The notes below the pieces were generated by a model. It was not told the DNA's origin, did no database searches, and saw only the letters and a program-made list of their open reading frames with translations. Both the position numbers and the translations under genes were made by a program. From an uncultured Ferrimonas sp. (GTDB taxonomy: Bacteria > Pseudomonadota > Gammaproteobacteria > Enterobacterales > Shewanellaceae): a stretch of 59,904 nucleotides of DNA. The DNA lies in assembly GCF_947489035.1 (NCBI RefSeq), contig NZ_CANLCI010000028.1, positions 1 to 59,904 of the forward strand. Reading direction: 5' to 3'. Shown here piece by piece: positions 45,734 to 58,226 of this stretch; within the stretch, counting starts at the first letter, position 1; each line of letters opens with the position of its first letter.

Positions 45734-46129
45734 TTGGTTAGACAACCTTCAGCAACTGGCAGGGATATCGCCTTTCGCTTTATCACCTTCCAAGCCTTGG
45801 CGGTCGTTCTCTTTAGTGCAATTGGCACCGCAGTTCAGGATACAGAGCATGGAATGCTTCTCTTTTTGGGCGGCGCTATCGCTGTTATCCCCAACTACGC
45901 CTTCGCTTCAATCGTCTTCTTTCGCCGCAAGCGAGAACAAGACGCAGGTAAAGCGGTTAACACCTTTTATCTGGCTGAAGCGATTAAGCTGATGCTAACC
46001 GCGTTGATGTTTGCCGCGGCCTTTATAGCAGTTCAAGTGGAAGGACCCCTTCTGTTTGTCGGTTACATAGGCGCCCTACTGATGCATTGGTTAGCACCAT
46101 TGTTGTTTCAACCAAAACAATTGGGATGA
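45734..46129 (+). CDS. atpI: ATP synthase assembly protein AtpI
   Basis: The 131-residue protein has four hydrophobic segments (about 18-35, 40-62, 74-96 and 100-120) and matches AtpI in size and place at the head of the atp operon. AtpI helps c-ring assembly. The start appears to be TTG 45734, with GGAG at 45721-45724; no in-frame ATG gives a full-length protein. An overlapping frame from 45681 is not family-like. atpB follows after 3 bases. Confidence 0.85.
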   Translation: MVRQPSATGRDIAFRFITFQALAVVLFSAIGTAVQDTEHGMLLFLGGAIAVIPNYAFASIVFFRRKREQDAGKAVNTFYLAEAIKLMLTALMFAAAFIAVQVEGPLLFVGYIGALLMHWLAPLLFQPKQLG

Positions 46130-46951
<822 letters not shown>

Positions 46952-46998
46952 GGTTTAGAGTTACAAATTTCAACAACTTGATTTTTAAAGTTTGATAA

Positions 46999-47232
<234 letters not shown>

Positions 47233-47307
47233 TAAGACACCCCTTTAAACCAACATCTATTGTCGTGCTATGCGCATGACCAATGGGTTTTTTAGGAGGA
47301 TTTCGTC

Positions 47308-47778
47308 GTGAACATGAACGCGACCCTTATCGGCCAAAGTATCGCCTTCCTCGTCTTTGTGTGGTTCTGCATGAAGTACGTATGGCCCCCATTAATGGGT
47401 GCTATTGAAGAGCGTCAAAAGGCTATCGCTGACGGTTTGGCTAGCGCCGAACGTGCAGGCAACGATCTGAAGCTGGCGCAACAAGCCGCTACTGAAAAAT
47501 TGTCTGAAGCGAAGCTACAGGCGGCCGAAATCATTGAGCAAGCTAACAAACGTGGCGCTCAGATCGTAGAAGAAGCTAAGACCGAAGCTGTCGTGGTGCG
47601 TGACAAGATCATTGCCCAAGGCGAAGTGGAAATCGAAGCGGAACGTAACCGTACCAAAGAGCAATTGCGCTCTCACGTTGCAGCCTTGGCTGTGGCCGGT
47701 GCGGAGAAGATCATCGAGCGTACTATTGATGTCGATGCACATAACGACATCATTGATAAGCTTGCTGCGGAGCTGTAA
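47308..47778 (+). CDS. atpF: ATP synthase F0 subunit b
   Basis: The 156-residue peripheral-stalk subunit has one N-terminal membrane helix (about 5-27) and a long coiled coil. The start [14 protein letters not shown] and the [14 protein letters not shown] end match E. coli (156). Translation begins at GTG 47308, with a perfect AGGAGG 8 bases before it. An internal ATG two codons later is possible but less likely. Confidence 0.96.
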   Translation: MNMNATLIGQSIAFLVFVWFCMKYVWPPLMGAIEERQKAIADGLASAERAGNDLKLAQQAATEKLSEAKLQAAEIIEQANKRGAQIVEEAKTEAVVVRDKIIAQGEVEIEAERNRTKEQLRSHVAALAVAGAEKIIERTIDVDAHNDIIDKLAAEL

Positions 47779-47796
47779 GCAAAGGGAGAGGGCTAA

Positions 47797-48330
47797 ATGT
47801 CTGAACTGACCACTGTTGCTCGCCCTTATGCCAAAGCGGCTTTCGATTTTGCTGTCGAGAAGCAAGCGGTAGATAAGTGGACTGAGATGCTGGCCTTTTT
47901 GGCCGAAGTGGCAACCAACGAAACCGTTGCTGCCATGCTGACCGGTCAAACTAATGCCGAGCAACTGGCCGACATCTTTATCAAGATTGGCGGCGAGCAG
48001 ATCGATGAGCAAGGTCAGAATTTTATTAAAATTCTGGCAGAAAATGGACGCCTAGTCGCGCTACCTGCTGTTGCAGAACAGTTCACGCAATTGCGTGAAC
48101 AGTGGAAGGAAGAGATCACCGCTGAGGTGACTTCCGCTACAGAGTTATCTGCAGAGCAACAGAAGGCTATAGCCGCGTCTCTGGAACAACGTTTGGCACG
48201 TAAGGTTAAACTGAATTGCACTATCAACCCGGAACTGATTGCAGGCGTGGTAATTCGCGCAGGTGATACGGTTATCGATGGGTCGGTACGTGGCAAGCTC
48301 AGCCGCCTTGCTGACAAGCTGCAATCCTAA
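47797..48330 (+). CDS. atpH: ATP synthase F1 subunit delta
   Basis: The 177-residue protein links the F1 head to the b-stalk. The start [20 protein letters not shown] and the C-terminal [25 protein letters not shown] are characteristic. The length equals E. coli (177). A purine-rich ribosome site (AGGGAGAGGG) precedes the ATG, 18 bases after atpF. Confidence 0.97.
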   Translation: MSELTTVARPYAKAAFDFAVEKQAVDKWTEMLAFLAEVATNETVAAMLTGQTNAEQLADIFIKIGGEQIDEQGQNFIKILAENGRLVALPAVAEQFTQLREQWKEEITAEVTSATELSAEQQKAIAASLEQRLARKVKLNCTINPELIAGVVIRAGDTVIDGSVRGKLSRLADKLQS

Positions 48331-48344
48331 TTGGGGATTTGAGC

Positions 48345-49886
48345 ATGCAACTGAATTCCACTGAAATCAGCGAACTGATCAAGAGTCGTATTGAACAGTT
48401 CAATGTTGTTAGTGAAGCTCGTAACGAAGGTACCATCGTTTCTGTAAGCGACGGTATTATCCGCATCCACGGCCTGGCCGATGTGATGCAGGGTGAAATG
48501 ATCGAGCTACCTGGCAACCGTTTCGCTATTGCACTGAACTTGGAGCGTGACTCCGTAGGTGCGGTAGTTATGGGCCCATACGCCGACTTGGCTGAAGGCA
48601 CCAAAGTTAAATCCACCGGTCGTATTCTGGAAGTTCCAGTTGGCCGTGCCCTGTTGGGTCGTGTGGTTAACACCTTGGGTGAACCTATCGATGGTAAAGG
48701 TCCTATTGCGACCGATACATTCTCTCCGGTTGAAGTTATCGCCCCAGGCGTAATTGAACGTGAAGGTGTATCCCAGCCAGTACAAACAGGCTACAAGTCT
48801 GTTGATGCGATGATCCCAATCGGCCGTGGCCAGCGTGAGCTGATCATTGGTGACCGTCAGACCGGTAAAACCGCGATGGCGATCGATGCGATCATCAACC
48901 AGAAAGATTCTGGCATCTACTCCGTATACGTTGCTATTGGCCAGAAGGCTTCTACCATCGCCAACGTGGTACGTAAGCTGGAAGAGCACGACGCACTGAA
49001 GAACACCATCGTTGTGGTGGCATCTGCTTCTGAAGCTGCTGCTCTGCAATACCTGGCGCCATACTCTGGTTGTGCCATGGGTGAATACTTCCGTGACCGT
49101 GGTGAAGACGCTTTGATCGTATACGATGACCTGTCTAAGCAGGCTGTTGCATACCGTCAGATCTCCCTGTTGCTGAAGCGCCCACCAGGTCGTGAAGCAT
49201 TCCCAGGTGACGTTTTCTACCTCCACTCCCGTCTGCTGGAACGTGCGGCTCGTGTAAACGCAGCCTACGTAGAAAAGTTCACCAACGGTGAAGTGAAAGG
49301 TAAGACCGGTTCTTTGACTGCATTGCCAATCATTGAAACCCAAGCGGGTGACGTATCCGCGTTCGTACCGACCAACGTAATTTCCATTACCGACGGTCAG
49401 ATCTTCTTGGAAACCGACCTGTTTAACGCTGGCTTACGTCCTGCTGTTAACCCAGGTATCTCTGTATCCCGTGTAGGTGGTGCAGCACAGACCAAGATCA
49501 TCAAGAAGCTGTCCGGTGGTATTCGTACCGCTTTGGCTCAGTACCGCGAACTTGCTGCATTTGCTCAGTTCTCCTCTGATTTGGATGACGCCACTAAGGC
49601 GCAGCTGGATCACGGTGAGCGTGTAACCGAGCTGATGAAGCAGAAGCAGTACGCGCCAATGAGCGTTGCACAGCAAGCTGTTGTCATCTTTGCCGCTGAA
49701 AAAGGCTTCCTGAAGTCTGTTGAAGTAGCCAAGATCGGCGCATTTGAGGATGCTCTGCTTTCTTACGTGACCAGCGAACAAGCTGATTTGCTGAAGACCA
49801 TCAACGAGACTGGAGACTACAACTCCGACATCGAAGGTCAGCTGCAAGCGGCATTGGAAAAGTTCGTTGCCACTCAAACCTGGTAA
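48345..49886 (+). CDS. atpA: ATP synthase F1 subunit alpha
   Basis: The 513-residue non-catalytic nucleotide-binding subunit has the P-loop GDRQTGKTA (about 169-177), the DE-rich [27 protein letters not shown] and the catalytic arginine region [11 protein letters not shown]. Length and [13 protein letters not shown] start are as in E. coli. ATG 48345 is used; a TTG two codons earlier is not needed. Confidence 0.98.
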   Translation: MQLNSTEISELIKSRIEQFNVVSEARNEGTIVSVSDGIIRIHGLADVMQGEMIELPGNRFAIALNLERDSVGAVVMGPYADLAEGTKVKSTGRILEVPVGRALLGRVVNTLGEPIDGKGPIATDTFSPVEVIAPGVIEREGVSQPVQTGYKSVDAMIPIGRGQRELIIGDRQTGKTAMAIDAIINQKDSGIYSVYVAIGQKASTIANVVRKLEEHDALKNTIVVVASASEAAALQYLAPYSGCAMGEYFRDRGEDALIVYDDLSKQAVAYRQISLLLKRPPGREAFPGDVFYLHSRLLERAARVNAAYVEKFTNGEVKGKTGSLTALPIIETQAGDVSAFVPTNVISITDGQIFLETDLFNAGLRPAVNPGISVSRVGGAAQTKIIKKLSGGIRTALAQYRELAAFAQFSSDLDDATKAQLDHGERVTELMKQKQYAPMSVAQQAVVIFAAEKGFLKSVEVAKIGAFEDALLSYVTSEQADLLKTINETGDYNSDIEGQLQAALEKFVATQTW

Positions 49887-49905
49887 CAGGATAGGAGAGT
49901 AAGAG

Positions 49906-50769
49906 ATGTCCGGCGCTAAAGAGATCCGTACCAAGATCGCGAGTGTGAAAAACACTCAGAAGATCACTTCTGCCATGGAGATGGTTGCCGCTTCGAAAAT
50001 GCGTAAAGCGCAGGATCGGATGCACGCTTCTCGTCCCTATGCAGAAAGCATGCGTAAGGTGATCGGTCACATCGCGCAGGGCTCTCTCGAATACAAGCAT
50101 CCGTACATGGAAGAGCGCGAGGTTAAGGCGGTAGGTTACATCGTAATCTCTACCGATCGCGGTCTGTGTGGTGGCCTGAACATCAACGCGTTCAAGCAAG
50201 TACTGAAAGCCTCTGCCGATTGGCAGAAACAAGGCGTAGACGTACAGCTGGCTACCCTGGGCACCAAAGGTGCCGCGTTCTTCCCTGGCTTTGGCGGTAA
50301 TGTTGTCGCTCAGGCGTCCGGTTTTGGCGATGCGCCAGAACTGAACGATCTGATCGGTGCCATCAAAGTTATGTTGGATGCCTATGACGAGGGCAAACTG
50401 GATCGCTTATTCGTGGTGTACAACGAGTTTGTAAACACCATGAAGCAAGAACCAGTGATCGATCAACTTCTGCCGTTGCCAAAGAGCGACACTCAAGAAG
50501 CACCGAAGACTTGGGATTACGTCTACGAACCAGACGAGCCGAAGCCGATCATCGACATGTTGCTGAAACGCTACGTAGAGTCGTTGGTTTACCAAGGTGT
50601 GGTTGAGAACGCTGCGTCTGAACAGGCCGCCCGTATGGTTGCGATGAAATCCGCAACCGATAACGCTGGTGACCTTATCGACGCTCTGCAACTGGTATAC
50701 AACAAGGCTCGTCAGGCTGCTATTACTCAAGAGCTTGGTGAGATCTGTGCCGGTGCCGCAGCGGTTTAA
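49906..50769 (+). CDS. atpG: ATP synthase F1 subunit gamma
   Basis: The 287-residue central shaft has the two coiled-coil ends, with [19 protein letters not shown] and KMRKAQDRM at the N-terminus and [16 protein letters not shown] plus [15 protein letters not shown] at the C-terminus. [11 protein letters not shown] is also diagnostic. E. coli AtpG has 287 residues. AGGAGAG is the ribosome site. Confidence 0.98.
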   Translation: MSGAKEIRTKIASVKNTQKITSAMEMVAASKMRKAQDRMHASRPYAESMRKVIGHIAQGSLEYKHPYMEEREVKAVGYIVISTDRGLCGGLNINAFKQVLKASADWQKQGVDVQLATLGTKGAAFFPGFGGNVVAQASGFGDAPELNDLIGAIKVMLDAYDEGKLDRLFVVYNEFVNTMKQEPVIDQLLPLPKSDTQEAPKTWDYVYEPDEPKPIIDMLLKRYVESLVYQGVVENAASEQAARMVAMKSATDNAGDLIDALQLVYNKARQAAITQELGEICAGAAAV

Positions 50770-52206
<1,437 letters not shown>

Positions 52207-52224
52207 TCTTTCCGGGAGGATAAG

Positions 52225-52650
52225 ATGGCAATGACTGTTCATCTGGATGTCGTTAGCGCGCATGAGAAGATGTTCTCTGGTCTGGTAGAGAAGATCCAAA
52301 TCACCGGTCAAATGGGTGAGTTGGGGATCTATCCTGGCCACATGCCGTTACTGACTGCCATCAAGCCCGGCATGGTTCGTCTCGTTAAGCAGCACGGTGA
52401 AGAAGAGGTAATTTACCTCTCTGGCGGTATCCTTGAGGTACAGCCAGATTACTTAACCGTGATGGCTGACGTTGCCGTTCGCGCAGAAGATATTGATGCC
52501 GAAGCAGCGAAAGCTGCCAAGCAGGCAGCGGAAGAGCAACTGGCTTCCTCTGCGTCTGATATCGATCACGACAAAGCCGTTGTCGAGCTTGAAAAAGCCC
52601 TGGCGCAGCTGCGAGTGATTGAGCTGATCAGCAAGAATCTGGGCAAATAA
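52225..52650 (+). CDS. atpC: ATP synthase F1 subunit epsilon
   Basis: The 141-residue subunit has the N-terminal beta-sandwich ([59 protein letters not shown]) and the C-terminal two-helix inhibitory domain. ATG 52225 has GGAGG 7 bases upstream; a second ATG two codons in is possible. It closes the atp operon at a strong terminator. Confidence 0.97.
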   Translation: MAMTVHLDVVSAHEKMFSGLVEKIQITGQMGELGIYPGHMPLLTAIKPGMVRLVKQHGEEEVIYLSGGILEVQPDYLTVMADVAVRAEDIDAEAAKAAKQAAEEQLASSASDIDHDKAVVELEKALAQLRVIELISKNLGK

Positions 52651-52665
52651 GCTTACAGAGCCTAC

Positions 52666-52696
52666 AAAAAAGCGTCGCAACTGCGACGCTTTTTTT
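52666..52696. terminator. bidirectional terminator after the atp operon
   Basis: A stem AAAAAAGCGTCGCA/TGCGACGCTTTTTT has a two-base centre and A/T runs on both sides. It ends atpC and the convergent permease gene. Confidence 0.92.
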
Positions 52697-53576
52697 ATGC
52701 CTGCTGATCCTGTTTTAACAGCCACAGCAAGGTTGCAAAAATTGGGATTAACCCCAGCAGTACCGATGGCGCTGGCCAGGGTTGCCCCAACAGCACATTA
52801 ATCACAATCACAATTGCTGGCGACAACAACGCATAGGCGCTGGCACTGCTGCCCCCCACCACCACACTGGCGCTTTGAAATAAGAAAAAAGTCAGCATGG
52901 TATTGGCGGTCGCCAACCACACAATCGCCACGGTTTGGCTGGCACTGGGCCACAACCAGTGCGGTTGCACCACCGCACACACCAACAGCAGCCACAGACA
53001 GCCACAGATCAACGACCAGCCGGTGATCACCAGCATTGGTTCACCTCGGTGCAATTGCTTTACCAGCAATGGGTATAACCCCATAAAAGCACACCCCAGT
53101 AAAAATTGACTGTTGCCCAGCGGCCATCCCCCTTGCAACAGATGGTTTAATTGCCCTTGGCTGATCAACCATAACGCCCCCGCACCACCGCCCAGTAACA
53201 CCAGTACCCGACTGAGGCTGCTGGGTTGACGCCAGCCCAGATACGCAAACAGCACACTGAACAGTGGCACCGTGGTGGAGAGGCTGCTCATGGCGATGGC
53301 ACTGGCGCTGTCTGCGGCCACAAACATCAATAGGAAAAAGGCGATCAACGGCAAGCTGATCACGCTATAGCGCCCAAAGGCTTCGAGACGAATGGGGTTG
53401 AGCTGACCACGCATCAGCAGCAACAGAATGAAGCCGACGGCGGCAATCAGGTAGCGCAGCAACGTAGTTAACAGCGGTGGGTAGCTTTGACCCAAGAAAT
53501 TCGCCAAAGGGTAAGAGGTGCTGATCAACACCGCATAAATCAGTAGATACAGATGAGCCCGTGGTGCAGAGGTCAT
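52695..53576 (-). CDS. DMT-superfamily (EamA) permease
   Basis: The 293-residue protein has about ten hydrophobic helices arranged as two EamA repeats (1-140 and 150-290), with loops such as TSYPLANFLGQSYPPLLTTLLRYL and SAYALLSPAIVIVINVLLGQP. It is an inner-membrane drug/metabolite transporter of unknown substrate. It lies alone between the atp operon and glmU, converging on atpC. The tail LLKQDQQA is short and cytoplasmic. Confidence 0.87.
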   Translation of the reverse strand: MTSAPRAHLYLLIYAVLISTSYPLANFLGQSYPPLLTTLLRYLIAAVGFILLLLMRGQLNPIRLEAFGRYSVISLPLIAFFLLMFVAADSASAIAMSSLSTTVPLFSVLFAYLGWRQPSSLSRVLVLLGGGAGALWLISQGQLNHLLQGGWPLGNSQFLLGCAFMGLYPLLVKQLHRGEPMLVITGWSLICGCLWLLLVCAVVQPHWLWPSASQTVAIVWLATANTMLTFFLFQSASVVVGGSSASAYALLSPAIVIVINVLLGQPWPAPSVLLGLIPIFATLLWLLKQDQQA

Positions 53577-53670
53577 GGTGGCCTATGGGTAGCAGTAAGA
53601 AAGTCGCACATTATGCGGTAAGCCAATCGCCATTATCGCGGCTAAGATCGCTGTTTTACCTAGATTAGAC

Positions 53671-53698
53671 TTAACTCAAGCTAACTCATGGGTATAAT
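53671..53698 (+). promoter_or_regulatory. glmU promoter
   Basis: TTAACT (53671-53676), a 16-base spacer and TATAAT (53693-53698), 30 bases before the glmU start. Confidence 0.55.
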
Positions 53699-53727
53699 TC
53701 GGCCAGCATTTTTAATTGGAACACAGC

Positions 53728-55086
53728 ATGAAGTTGGAAGTTGTCATCTTAGCGGCGGGTAAAGGCACTCGCATGCGCTCTGCCTTACCGAAAGTTCTGC
53801 ACGGCATTGCCGGTAAGCCGATGGTGCAACACGCCATTGATGCCGCTGCGGCACTGCAGCCTAGCCGCACCCACTTAGTGTATGGTCATGGTGGCGAGCA
53901 ACTGCAAGCCGCATTGAGCCACAACTCGGTGCAATGGGCATTGCAGGCGCAACAGTTGGGCACGGGCCATGCCGTTGATCAAGCCAACTGGGATGACAAT
54001 AGCACCGTGTTGGTTCTGTATGGCGATGTACCACTGATCCAAACCGAAACCCTGCAGCGGTTGCTGGATGTGCAGCCAGCCAACGGCATTGGCTTGCTGA
54101 CGGTTAACCTGGACGATCCAAGTGGCTATGGCCGCATTGTCCGTGATGACAGCGGTACGGTGCAGGCGATTGTTGAGCACAAAGACGCTAACGACGCCCA
54201 GCGTGCCATCGCTGAAGTGAACACCGGCATCTTAGTGGCACCTGGTAAAGCGTTGAAACAGTGGTTGGCCAACCTATCGAACGACAACGCCCAAGGTGAA
54301 TACTACCTGACTGACGTGATCGCCATGGCTGCCGCGGCTGGTGGCGTTGCTACCGCACAACCGGATACTGCCATCGAAGTGGAAGGCGCCAACAACCGAG
54401 TGCAGTTGGCGCAGCTGGAACGCGCCTTTCAAGCCCGTGCCGCGGAGAAAGCGATGCTGGCTGGCGCGACTTTGGCCGATCCGGCTCGTTTTGACGTGCG
54501 CGGTGAACTAACCGTTGGCACCGATGTGTTTATCGACGTTAACGTGGTGATTGAAGGCAAGGTGACCATCGGCAACAACGCGGTGATTGGGGCGGGTTGT
54601 GTTCTGCACAACTGCACCATTGGCGACAACGCCGTGGTCAAACCGATGACCATTGTGGAAAGCGCCAGCATGGGACCTGCGTGCAGCGCAGGGCCTTTTG
54701 CTCGTTTACGCCCTGGTGCCGAACTGGTGGAAGACAGCCACATTGGTAACTTTGTTGAAATGAAAAAAGCCCGCTTGGGCAAAGGCTCAAAAGCCAGCCA
54801 TCTAAGCTACATTGGCGATGCTCAGATCGGCAGCATGGTTAACATCGGTGCCGGTACCATTACCTGTAACTACGATGGCGCCAACAAGCACCTAACCACC
54901 ATCGAAGATGAGGTGTTTGTGGGTTCCGACAGCCAATTGGTTGCGCCGGTGACCATCGGCAAAGGCGCTACCGTTGCGGCCGGCTCTACCGTCACCAAAG
55001 ACGTGGCTGCCAACGAGTTGGTGTTAACCCGCACGAAGCAAAAACACCTGCCTAACTGGGTGCGTCCGGTTAAAACCAAGAAGTAA
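53728..55086 (+). CDS. glmU: bifunctional UDP-GlcNAc pyrophosphorylase / GlcN-1-P acetyltransferase
   Basis: GlmU makes UDP-GlcNAc for peptidoglycan and LPS. The 452-residue protein has the uridyltransferase domain ([35 protein letters not shown]) and a left-handed beta-helix acetyltransferase domain (from about 250; [46 protein letters not shown]). ATG 53728 is preferred over an upstream TTG because it gives the E. coli-like N-terminus. Clustered with glmS after the atp operon, as in E. coli. Confidence 0.97.
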   Translation: MKLEVVILAAGKGTRMRSALPKVLHGIAGKPMVQHAIDAAAALQPSRTHLVYGHGGEQLQAALSHNSVQWALQAQQLGTGHAVDQANWDDNSTVLVLYGDVPLIQTETLQRLLDVQPANGIGLLTVNLDDPSGYGRIVRDDSGTVQAIVEHKDANDAQRAIAEVNTGILVAPGKALKQWLANLSNDNAQGEYYLTDVIAMAAAAGGVATAQPDTAIEVEGANNRVQLAQLERAFQARAAEKAMLAGATLADPARFDVRGELTVGTDVFIDVNVVIEGKVTIGNNAVIGAGCVLHNCTIGDNAVVKPMTIVESASMGPACSAGPFARLRPGAELVEDSHIGNFVEMKKARLGKGSKASHLSYIGDAQIGSMVNIGAGTITCNYDGANKHLTTIEDEVFVGSDSQLVAPVTIGKGATVAAGSTVTKDVAANELVLTRTKQKHLPNWVRPVKTKK

Positions 55087-55115
55087 CGCTCGGCCATTTG
55101 GTGTCAGCGTTAGCG

Positions 55116-55142
55116 AAAAAGCAGCCTTAGGGCTGCTTTTTT
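55116..55142 (+). terminator. terminator after glmU
   Basis: The 10-bp stem AAAAGCAGCC/GGCTGCTTTT with a 4-base loop is followed by T6. Its stem is the same as that of the gyrB terminator. Confidence 0.9.
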
Positions 55143-55170
55143 CATTGTTGCTTGGGCAGAAACCTTAAAA

Positions 55171-55185
55171 GTTTCAATATGAAAC
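55171..55185. promoter_or_regulatory. operator-like site A upstream of the DeoR regulator
   Basis: GTTTCAATATGAAAC is a palindrome GTTTCA-N3-TGAAAC. It shares 16 of 17 bases (TTTCAATATGAAACTTA) with site B about 100 bases downstream. Confidence 0.6.
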
Positions 55186-55271
55186 TTAATTGATATTGCT
55201 GTGGTAACTGCGAGTGAATCTCTTACAACGGTCAACTTGCGCTACTTAAATTTCGATATATACTTACGCAT

Positions 55272-55286
55272 CTTTCAAAATGAAAC
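55272..55286. promoter_or_regulatory. operator-like site B upstream of the DeoR regulator
   Basis: CTTTCAAAATGAAAC (TTTCA-N3-TGAAA) repeats the motif of site A and ends 9 bases before the start codon, where a repressor would block translation or elongation. The pair suggests autoregulation. Confidence 0.6.
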
Positions 55287-55295
55287 TTATGAGCG

Positions 55296-56069
55296 ATGTC
55301 GAAACGTAACACCCAACAGCGACGTCATAACATCGTCGCGGTGGTGAATCAGCTTGGCGAAGTGAGCGTAGAACAGCTCGCGCACCAATTTGAAACCTCG
55401 GAAGTGACCGTTCGTAAAGATCTGGCGGCATTGGAAACCGCAGGGTTGCTGTTGCGCCGTTTCGGTGGGGCCTTGGCCTTACCGCAAGAAGTGATCAGCG
55501 ATGATCCACTGCATAAGATCTCTCGCTTTAAACAGGCGATAGGGCAAGCGGCAGCGGCGCAAATTAAAGATTATCAACGCATCGTGATTGATAGCGGTCG
55601 CACCACGGCAGCCTTGGTTCCCGAGCTGAAAATCAAGCGGGGCTTGGTGGTGATGACCAACGCCCTTAATGGCGCAGAGGCTTTGCGCCAGCTGGAGCCA
55701 GAGCCGACCATTTTGATGACCGGTGGTACCTGGGATCCGCACTCCGGCTCGTTTCAAGGTCAAGTGGCCGAGCAAGTGCTGCGCTCTTACGATTTCGATC
55801 AATTGTTTATCGGCGCCGATGGCATTGATGTCGAACGGGGCACCACGACCTTTAATGAATTGATTGGTTTATCTCGGGTTATGGCCGAAGTGGCGCGCGA
55901 GGTAAACGTATTGGTAGAGGCCGATAAGATTGGACGACGCATTCCCAATCTGGAGCTGCCTTGGGCCAAGGTGACGCGACTGATCACCGACAATCGCTTG
56001 GCGGAAGAGCTCCGTCAGCAAATAGAATCTCAAGGGGTGCAGGTGATTTGCGCCCCTACCCAAGCTTAA
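55296..56069 (+). CDS. DeoR/GlpR-family regulator next to glmS
   Basis: The 257-residue protein has an N-terminal DeoR helix-turn-helix ([39 protein letters not shown], then [10 protein letters not shown]) and a sugar-phosphate-binding DeoRC domain ([43 protein letters not shown]). Adjacent regulators of this kind in relatives control glmS in response to amino-sugar phosphates. That role is inferred from position. It is preceded by two matching operator-like sites and followed by glmS at 14 bases. Confidence 0.9.
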   Translation: MSKRNTQQRRHNIVAVVNQLGEVSVEQLAHQFETSEVTVRKDLAALETAGLLLRRFGGALALPQEVISDDPLHKISRFKQAIGQAAAAQIKDYQRIVIDSGRTTAALVPELKIKRGLVVMTNALNGAEALRQLEPEPTILMTGGTWDPHSGSFQGQVAEQVLRSYDFDQLFIGADGIDVERGTTTFNELIGLSRVMAEVAREVNVLVEADKIGRRIPNLELPWAKVTRLITDNRLAEELRQQIESQGVQVICAPTQA

Positions 56070-56083
56070 GGAGCATTTTGCTT

Positions 56084-57916
56084 ATGTGTGGCATTGTTGG
56101 CGCAGTAGCGCAGCGTGATGTATCAGAGATCCTGGTGGAAGGATTGCAGCGTTTGGAATACCGCGGTTACGACTCCGCCGGTGTGGCCATCTTAGATGAG
56201 CAAGGTAACTTAGGCCGTGCTCGCCGCGTCGGCAAAGTTAAGCAACTTCGCAACGCCCTGACCGAGCAGCCGTTATCTGGTGGCACCGGGATTGCCCACA
56301 CCCGCTGGGCGACCCACGGTGAACCTTCTGAGCGTAACGCCCACCCACATTTGTCGTGCGATGACATTGCCGTTGTGCACAACGGCATTATCGAAAACCA
56401 CGTAGAGCTGCGCAGCATGCTGCAAGGCTTGGGTTACGTTTTTGCTTCTGATACCGATACCGAAGTGATCGCCCACTTGGTGCATCATGAACTGAAATCC
56501 GCCGATAGCTTGCTGGCTGCAGTACAGGTAACGGTTAAGCAACTGCACGGCGCTTACGGCACCGTAGTGGTCGACCGTCGTCAGCCAGAGCGTTTGGTTG
56601 TGGCTCGCTCGGGTTCGCCACTGGTGATAGGTTACGGTGTCGGCGAGCATTTTGTGGCGTCGGATCAACTGGCACTGCTGCCGGTTACCCGCCGTTTTGC
56701 TTTCTTAGAAGAGGGCGACGTGGCCGAGGTCACCCGCCGCGAAGTGAACATCTTCGACATCGACGGTAACGCCGTTGAGCGTGACATCACTGAATCTAAT
56801 GTGAGCCACGATGCCGGCGACAAAGGCCAGTACCGTCACTACATGATGAAAGAGATCCACGAGCAGCCAATGGCACTGCAGCGCACGTTAGATGGCCGCT
56901 TAGCGAACGGCAAAGTGATCGACGAAGCCTTCGGTGAAAACGCCGCACAGCTGCTGTCAAAAGTGAAGCACGTACAGATCATCGCCTGTGGCACCAGCTA
57001 CCACGCCGGCATGACCGCCCGTTACTGGTTAGAACAGCACGCGAACGTGTCTTGTAATGTCGAGATCGCGTCTGAGTTCCGCTACCGCCGCAGCCACGTA
57101 TTCCCTGATTCGCTGCTGGTGACCATCTCGCAGTCTGGCGAAACCGCCGACACCTTGGCGGCATTGCGCTTAGCCAAAGAGATGGGCTACATGGCTTCAC
57201 TGACCATCTGTAACGTGCCGGGTTCTTCGTTGGTGCGGGAATCGGACATGGCCTACATGATGAAAGCCGGTGCCGAAATTGGCGTTGCTTCCACTAAAGC
57301 CTTTACCGTGCAGTTGGCGGCACTGGCGATGTTGACCGGTGCCATTGGCGCTTATAACGGCATGTCGGCTGACACTCAAGCGCAGTTGGTGCAAAGCCTG
57401 CAAGCCTTGCCAAGCAAGGTTGAGCAAACCTTGGCGCTGAACGATGACATCGAAGCACTGGCGGAAGACTTTGCCGATAAGCAGCATGCGCTGTTCTTGG
57501 GCCGTGGCGATCAGTACCCCATCGCCATGGAAGGCGCGCTGAAGTTAAAAGAGATCTCTTACATTCACGCCGAAGCCTACGCTTCTGGCGAACTGAAGCA
57601 CGGCCCATTGGCACTGATTGATGCCGACATGCCGGTGATTGTGGTGGCACCCAATAACGAACTGCTGGAAAAACTGCACTCTAACGTGGAAGAGGTTCGT
57701 GCCCGTGGCGGCCTGATGTACGTGTTTGCGGATGTGGACGCCAAGTTCGAATCCGACGACACCATGAAGGTGATCCCAGTGCCGCATTGCGATGAATTTA
57801 TCGCACCAATCATCTACACCCTGCCGCTGCAACTGCTGTCTTACTACGTAGCCTTAATCAAAGGCACCGACGTTGATCAACCACGTAACTTGGCCAAGTC
57901 AGTTACCGTGGAATAA
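56084..57916 (+). CDS. glmS: glutamine-fructose-6-phosphate aminotransferase
   Basis: GlmS makes glucosamine-6-phosphate, the first step of amino-sugar synthesis. The 610-residue protein has the N-terminal Cys nucleophile ([13 protein letters not shown]; the methionine is removed), the GATase domain ([16 protein letters not shown]) and two SIS domains ([40 protein letters not shown]). The C-terminus [13 protein letters not shown] is typical. AAGGAG lies 11 bases upstream, a long spacing. No glmS ribozyme-like leader was recognised. Confidence 0.97.
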   Translation: MCGIVGAVAQRDVSEILVEGLQRLEYRGYDSAGVAILDEQGNLGRARRVGKVKQLRNALTEQPLSGGTGIAHTRWATHGEPSERNAHPHLSCDDIAVVHNGIIENHVELRSMLQGLGYVFASDTDTEVIAHLVHHELKSADSLLAAVQVTVKQLHGAYGTVVVDRRQPERLVVARSGSPLVIGYGVGEHFVASDQLALLPVTRRFAFLEEGDVAEVTRREVNIFDIDGNAVERDITESNVSHDAGDKGQYRHYMMKEIHEQPMALQRTLDGRLANGKVIDEAFGENAAQLLSKVKHVQIIACGTSYHAGMTARYWLEQHANVSCNVEIASEFRYRRSHVFPDSLLVTISQSGETADTLAALRLAKEMGYMASLTICNVPGSSLVRESDMAYMMKAGAEIGVASTKAFTVQLAALAMLTGAIGAYNGMSADTQAQLVQSLQALPSKVEQTLALNDDIEALAEDFADKQHALFLGRGDQYPIAMEGALKLKEISYIHAEAYASGELKHGPLALIDADMPVIVVAPNNELLEKLHSNVEEVRARGGLMYVFADVDAKFESDDTMKVIPVPHCDEFIAPIIYTLPLQLLSYYVALIKGTDVDQPRNLAKSVTVE

Positions 57917-57947
57917 GCGCCCTCCGCTTTTAGCGTCGCGCCAAATT

Positions 57948-57987
57948 AGCGGTTGCCGTTTCCTATTGAAGCGGCAACCGCTTTTTT
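57948..57987 (+). terminator. terminator after glmS
   Basis: The stem AGCGGTTGCCG/CGGCAACCGCT extends inward with further pairs to a CTATT loop and is followed by T6. In the following stretch to 58226 I see only a short perfect hairpin GGTGGCA/TGCCACC at 58089-58104 and a TATACT hexamer near ccoG. The 61-residue frame there is not convincing. Confidence 0.88.
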
Positions 57988-58226
57988 ATGGCATCAAGTG
58001 ATGCCAACGCCGAGAAAGAGAGTCTCTGTTGCTGCGGGTTTCCACTGATGATTATTGCGCCAGATCAAGGCACCAATGGCGTTGCTGTGGTGGCAAATGC
58101 CACCAGGGCGATCCAGATCACACTTTGTTGGTTTTTTGTTAAGCGATCAGCGGCGCTGCTGCCAATCCTTTAGCGTTCGCTGATATACTGCGCAGCAATT
58201 AGCCGTAATGGAATGGGTTCGTCGTC

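Noticed and set aside
45681..45992. Frame overlapping atpI
   Set aside because: It has a good ribosome site but no hydrophobic AtpI-like segments; the frame from 45734 has them.
48507..49343. 278-codon frame antisense to atpA
   Set aside because: Opposite-strand shadow of a highly biased gene, with no ribosome site.
55143..56083. glmS ribozyme or GlmZ-like pairing region
   Set aside because: No conserved ribozyme core or clear small-RNA pairing site could be recognised by eye.
57988..58173. 61-codon frame between glmS and ccoG
   Set aside because: It begins inside the glmS terminator region, has no ribosome site and contains a perfect noncoding hairpin.
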